A stretch of 64,000 bases of DNA from Oxytricha trifallax (taxonomy: Eukaryota > Ciliophora > Spirotrichea > Sporadotrichida > Oxytrichidae), in the NCBI GenBank assembly GCA_000711775.1, contig ARYC01003333.1:1-64000 (forward strand), written 5' to 3'. A program made the position numbers and the translations under genes. Position 1 is the stretch's first letter. Each line of letters opens with the position of its first letter. A model generated the notes under the pieces. It was not told where the DNA came from. It did not search any database and saw only the letters and a list, made by a program, of their open reading frames with translations. Below, piece after piece: positions 60,850 through 64,000 of this stretch.

Positions 60850-62769
60850 AGAACGATAAATTTTAAACATATTTTGAGATCTGTCTCCAAGAAGTCAATT
60901 TTCATCTTTAAAATAAATAACTTTTTGAAACTGAGCATCTTGCTTCGTCCAAACACATCTGCTTAAATTAGCGAAAGATCTGCTCCACTGGTGAAGCATT
61001 TTCATATTTCTTGTCGCTTCTAATACGATGAAGCTTTTGTATAATGGGGCATTATTAAGTAGTATGTGCATCACCAGAGGTCAAGCTTGCACAGGTGTCT
61101 CACCAACAAGATCAGGAAGTAAATGAAGACAAACAATTAGTAGTCCAATTATTCACGGTAAACAGCAACTGCCCATTGATGCAAAGAGCAGCAGTTGTAA
61201 TAGTGACTATGGTCATTCTCCTGGAAGCAGTCAAAAGAGTCGTTGTTCCCAATGGGGCCCATGCAAAGTTTCGATTTTTAGTACTCTATACTATAGTCTC
61301 ATCCACGTTGATTATGATTTTACCTCGAAACATAGCCCCAAGACACTAAGCCGCCCCTTGTTGTCACTATAGTTTAGATATAATTGTTTATGGTTCAGTG
61401 TAATCTAAGTCACTTTGTGGTATGATAGGCACAAGTCATGCTTTAAGTAATTTATTCCATGATACAATATAGTTATTCTTATTATCTTATTAATTAATAA
61501 ATATATATTTTATTGTAAATCGTTGTAAACAGCCATATTTCTATGGCAAATTATTATGTTAATTAAATTTATCTAAAAAAATATCTATTTTAGATTTTGT
61601 AAACAATTTCTTACTATCACAAATAATTTTAAATTGTTTTTGGTATTGGGTCTCTTAATTTCTGGTTTATTTTCTTTATCTTTAGTCTCATCAGAGTCCT
61701 TCCAAACTTCGTTAGTGAGGATTTTGACTTCAATTTTAATTTCATTTAATAATAAAACAAATGTTATGAGTTAGTCTATAGACTCGACCAGCTGTTAAAG
61801 TTGAATCATCTTAATGCTTTCGAACGTTAGATGGATTACTTAAGCTTTATTTTAGTCATGATCTGTTTACTTGTTATTTGTGAGAGTATAGTAGTTTGGC
61901 CAAATTTTACCAAACAGTCTATTATCAAGTTCTGGTTATTGGACTTTCCTATCGTTGTCAACTATTCTCGGAGTTCTTTTTGAAAATAAGTTTGTTTATA
62001 GTGTATCCTTGTAAAGAAAACAAATATATTTTGACAATGATTCTTCAAGCTTTACATCACATCAATAACCCTTCTATTAACCTGATTAATATAGAAGGTT
62101 ATCAGGCTTCATTATTCAATTCTTGGTGTGCTTGTAAATCTATTCTTATAAAATAAGCGATTCTTAATCTGCCTCTTGCATCAAATAAGGCCTTATAAGT
62201 TCAGCTTGTTGTGTACGAGGCTCCCTCTTATTAATTAAGCATGTAGATTAAAGGTTGTATAGTGTAGTTGAACTCTTAAAGTATCTTACTCCTTGCGTTT
62301 AGACTCTTTTATCAATCATATGATTTGTTTATAATATTTCTCAAAATGTTCTTAATTTTGCTACAGATTTAAAAATTTAATTTCAATATTCAATCTTAAA
62401 CTTGAAATTTATTTTAGTTGTTTATGTTTAATTAGGGCGCTATTTTATTGTGTAAATCGTTGTAACTAAATTTTATTATTAATAAATTGTTTTTTACTCA
62501 TTTGAAGTTAAGTTCTTTGTACTTTTCCTTAATGGCTTGCATTTTAAAGATGATTACTGGTAAAAAGGACTGTCACTACCTTAGCCAACGTACCTGATAT
62601 CAAGTCAATGCTAAAGATTCAACGGCTATGTAACTTATTACTTTGGTAACTCCTTCAAAATCTTATAGGTGGATAAATTAATAATAGCTGAGTTGTAACT
62701 TTTGCATTTATCTTATCATCGTAAATGGGTAGAGTCGGGTAAACTAATATTTCCAGTTATTTTTTGGTC
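60850..62769 (-). CDS. long gene between two foldback elements; hydrophobic segment near C-terminus
   Basis: Best-supported gene of the window. One minus frame (first bases divisible by 3) is coherent for about 640 codons. G+C at positions 1/2/3 is 15/7/2, 9/9/7, 14/11/5 and 13/7/4 in lines 61081, 61141, 61201 and 62161. From the 5' side it reads ITGNISLPDSTHLRWQDKCK (62760), YLMQEADQE (62187), TPRIVDNDRKVQQPELDN (61974), KILTNEVWKDSDETKDKENK and KPEIKRPNTKNN (61720-61640), YSDNKGRLSVLGLCFEV (61371), a hydrophobic stretch at 61100-61240 that could span a membrane, and WTKQDAQFQKVIYFKDE (60951). Eleven TGA (for example 61233, 61215, 62064) and six TGG read as Trp. The 84-residue plus-strand frame at 61095 and the 86-residue one at 61896 are antisense. 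Start not found; function unknown. Confidence 0.55.
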
Positions 62770-63190
62770 ATTATTATAGATATACACTTGAATTTGGAAA
62801 ATTAATTATAATTAAATTAATAATAAATCAAAATCGTGGCAGTTAAACTTGTCAAATTTAAACGATCTTGGGCTCGTTCGATAGAGAATTCAAAATTAGC
62901 TGGAATTAAATATTGGCGCTATTTTATCGCATACATGGAGGGAAATAACTTGATTTTAATGTTAGGGTATAATTTAATAAGTTTAAAGGTGTTTAATTGA
63001 AGTCGAGTTATTTCGCTCCCTCGATGCGATAAAATAGTACCGCCAATAATAAAGTCCAGCTGATTTTTAATTCTCTATCGAATGAGTCCAAGATCGTTTA
63101 AATTTGCAAATTTAACTGCCACGAATTTGATTTATTTTTAATTTAATTTGAATTAATTTTCCAAATTCAAATGTATTTCTAAAATAATCG
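62770..63190. repeat. foldback element 3: 190-bp imperfect inverted arms
   Basis: Arms 62770-62961 and 62995-63190 are inverted copies: TTGAATTTGGAAAATTAATT, CGTGGCAGTTAAA, AATTTAAACGATCTTGG, CGATAGAGAATT and TATTTTATCGCAT all recur in reverse complement. The centre is only about 33 bp, so a long hairpin could form. Unlike elements 1 and 2 in sequence, but of the same design. Confidence 0.88.
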
Positions 63191-63450
63191 TGTATTCAGG
63201 TGCATTCAATAATTCCTTTTTACCATTTATGGTGGAGAAGAACTATATAAATTTGATACTGAAATAAAATACTTTTTAAACCAAAAAACCATGAAGGCGA
63301 GCATTTTTTTAAACAAGAATACCATTCATATTACACTTCATGAATTTTAGGAAAACATTGTTAACACTCATCATCTTTTATAGTTTATTAAAATCTGTCT
63401 TGGAAAATAGGAAGAGTGAGCAAATAAGGGAAGATGACAATAATAAAAAT
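63191..63450. other. short A+T-rich spacer
   Basis: No feature recognised. Confidence 0.4.
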
Positions 63451-63454
63451 AAGC

Positions 63455-64000
63455 GAAAGAAGAAACTAAAGAAATAGTAAGATAATAGACGACAAGCTAT
63501 ATTTAAGAAAAGAAATATTGAAATCTTCAAGCAACCTTGGTTGAGTGTGGATAATAGAGATAAATATGATATAATTAAACGAATTCATTCTAAAAAATAC
63601 ATTTTTGATCTTCTCTTGCTGATAACTCAAAGACAATTGAGGATTGTCTCCGCCAAATACTGCACTCTTCAAGGGCAGCTAATAATTGTGGTTTCTGTGG
63701 AACATCAGCCTCAGACTTATTTTATCAGACGACTTATAAGGATATTAACCTCAAAATCCTTAAAAATTTGGACAAAATTTAAATATTGAATTCCTCAACT
63801 TCCCCTGCTTGTGTACATCTCTACGGTGTAAATGATATTCTTAACAAGTCCAGCAGCTACCGTACTAAGACTATTTCGAGGACGCTGAGCAAGAGTAGCA
63901 TCATTAGAGAGTTGGGAGATAGGCATTCTCAGAAGTTATGGGCAAAGAGAATATGCCTAAAGTCATGTTAAATGTTGCAATGAATTTGGTACTTTAGAAA
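63455..64000 (-). CDS. partial gene cut by the window end
   Basis: The minus strand from the window edge reads MPISQLSNDATLAQRPRNSL at about 63920 and LVKNIIYTVEMYTSR near 63835, then FVQIFKDFEVNILISRLI near 63775, in one frame (line 63841 G+C 14/12/2, which also fits a plus frame). At 63720-63540 the readable frame changes: KSEADVPQKPQLLAALEEC, then KSAVFGGDNPQLSLSYQQEK (68 standard-code codons, 63672-63466). Direction minus is preferred because all coherent pieces follow in order. Plus-strand frames at 63541 and 63786 are alternatives. Family unknown; the 5' end is outside the window. Confidence 0.4.

Noticed and set aside
61095-62156. Plus-strand standard-code frames of 84 and 86 residues
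   Set aside because: G+C by codon position fits the minus strand (51/34/18) far better. The plus readings have almost no G at position 2 and are valine- and leucine-rich mirrors of a hydrophilic protein.
1-64000. Scrambled gene segments of a spirotrich micronucleus (Oxytricha-like)
   Set aside because: Gene-like islands and a 380-bp satellite suggested it, but several readings run over 1 kb without interruption, no short pointer repeats were found at island edges, and in-frame TGA does not fit that code. Not excluded.
1-64000. Blepharisma- or Euplotes-type code
   Set aside because: Both keep TAA as stop, whereas TAA is clearly internal in the 45.3-45.6 kb segment and in the MORN motif.

Overview
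The window looks like nuclear DNA of a ciliate, about three quarters A+T. No bacterial, organellar, rRNA or tRNA feature was recognised. Almost no long open frame exists in the standard code, but several strand- and frame-consistent readings appear if TAA/TAG are glutamine, and they carry in-frame TGA that read naturally as tryptophan. The clearest is on the minus strand at 60.85-62.77 kb, where my hand tally over four 60-base lines gives G+C of 51/34/18 at codon positions 1/2/3. Another is a minus-strand segment at 45.30-45.54 kb, where coding-strand G falls 23/5/10. A MORN-repeat motif at 55311-55367 uses TAA at a Gln position. TAR=Gln with ambiguous TGA matches the karyorelict (Loxodes/Parduczia) or Condylostoma nuclear codes better than the Tetrahymena or Oxytricha code, though TGA=Trp is an inference. 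No stop codon can be used to end a frame under such a code, so all gene ends are approximate. Frames were chosen by eye from composition and continuity, and several readings break frame, through decay, missed introns or long-read indel errors.

Layout: 1-10955 is a 320-bp satellite array that begins before the window. It abuts a dispersed repeat of about 550 bp present three times (10957, 11737, 45692). 12-21 kb is very A+T rich with one good minus-strand gene candidate (17.46-18.30 kb). 21095-22454 is a complete-looking transposon-like element: an 8-bp target duplication, long inverted ends built of about ten copies each of a 19-20 bp TGACGTC repeat, and a possible single internal gene. 22.5-37 kb holds scattered gene candidates, a three-copy short repeat, a pair of 49-bp direct repeats and a near-perfect foldback palindrome (36431-36981). 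37606-42160 is a second, 380-bp satellite (12 units). 43-51.2 kb holds gene candidates on both strands. 51.2-55.3 kb is A+T rich with nothing supported. 55.3-64 kb is the most gene-like part: a MORN fragment, a short plus-strand gene and several minus-strand genes, one lying exactly between two foldback elements (60351-60849 and 62770-63190).

The genes do not form a recognisable pathway. Most proteins are unrecognised, and calls other than the repeats should be read as candidates.
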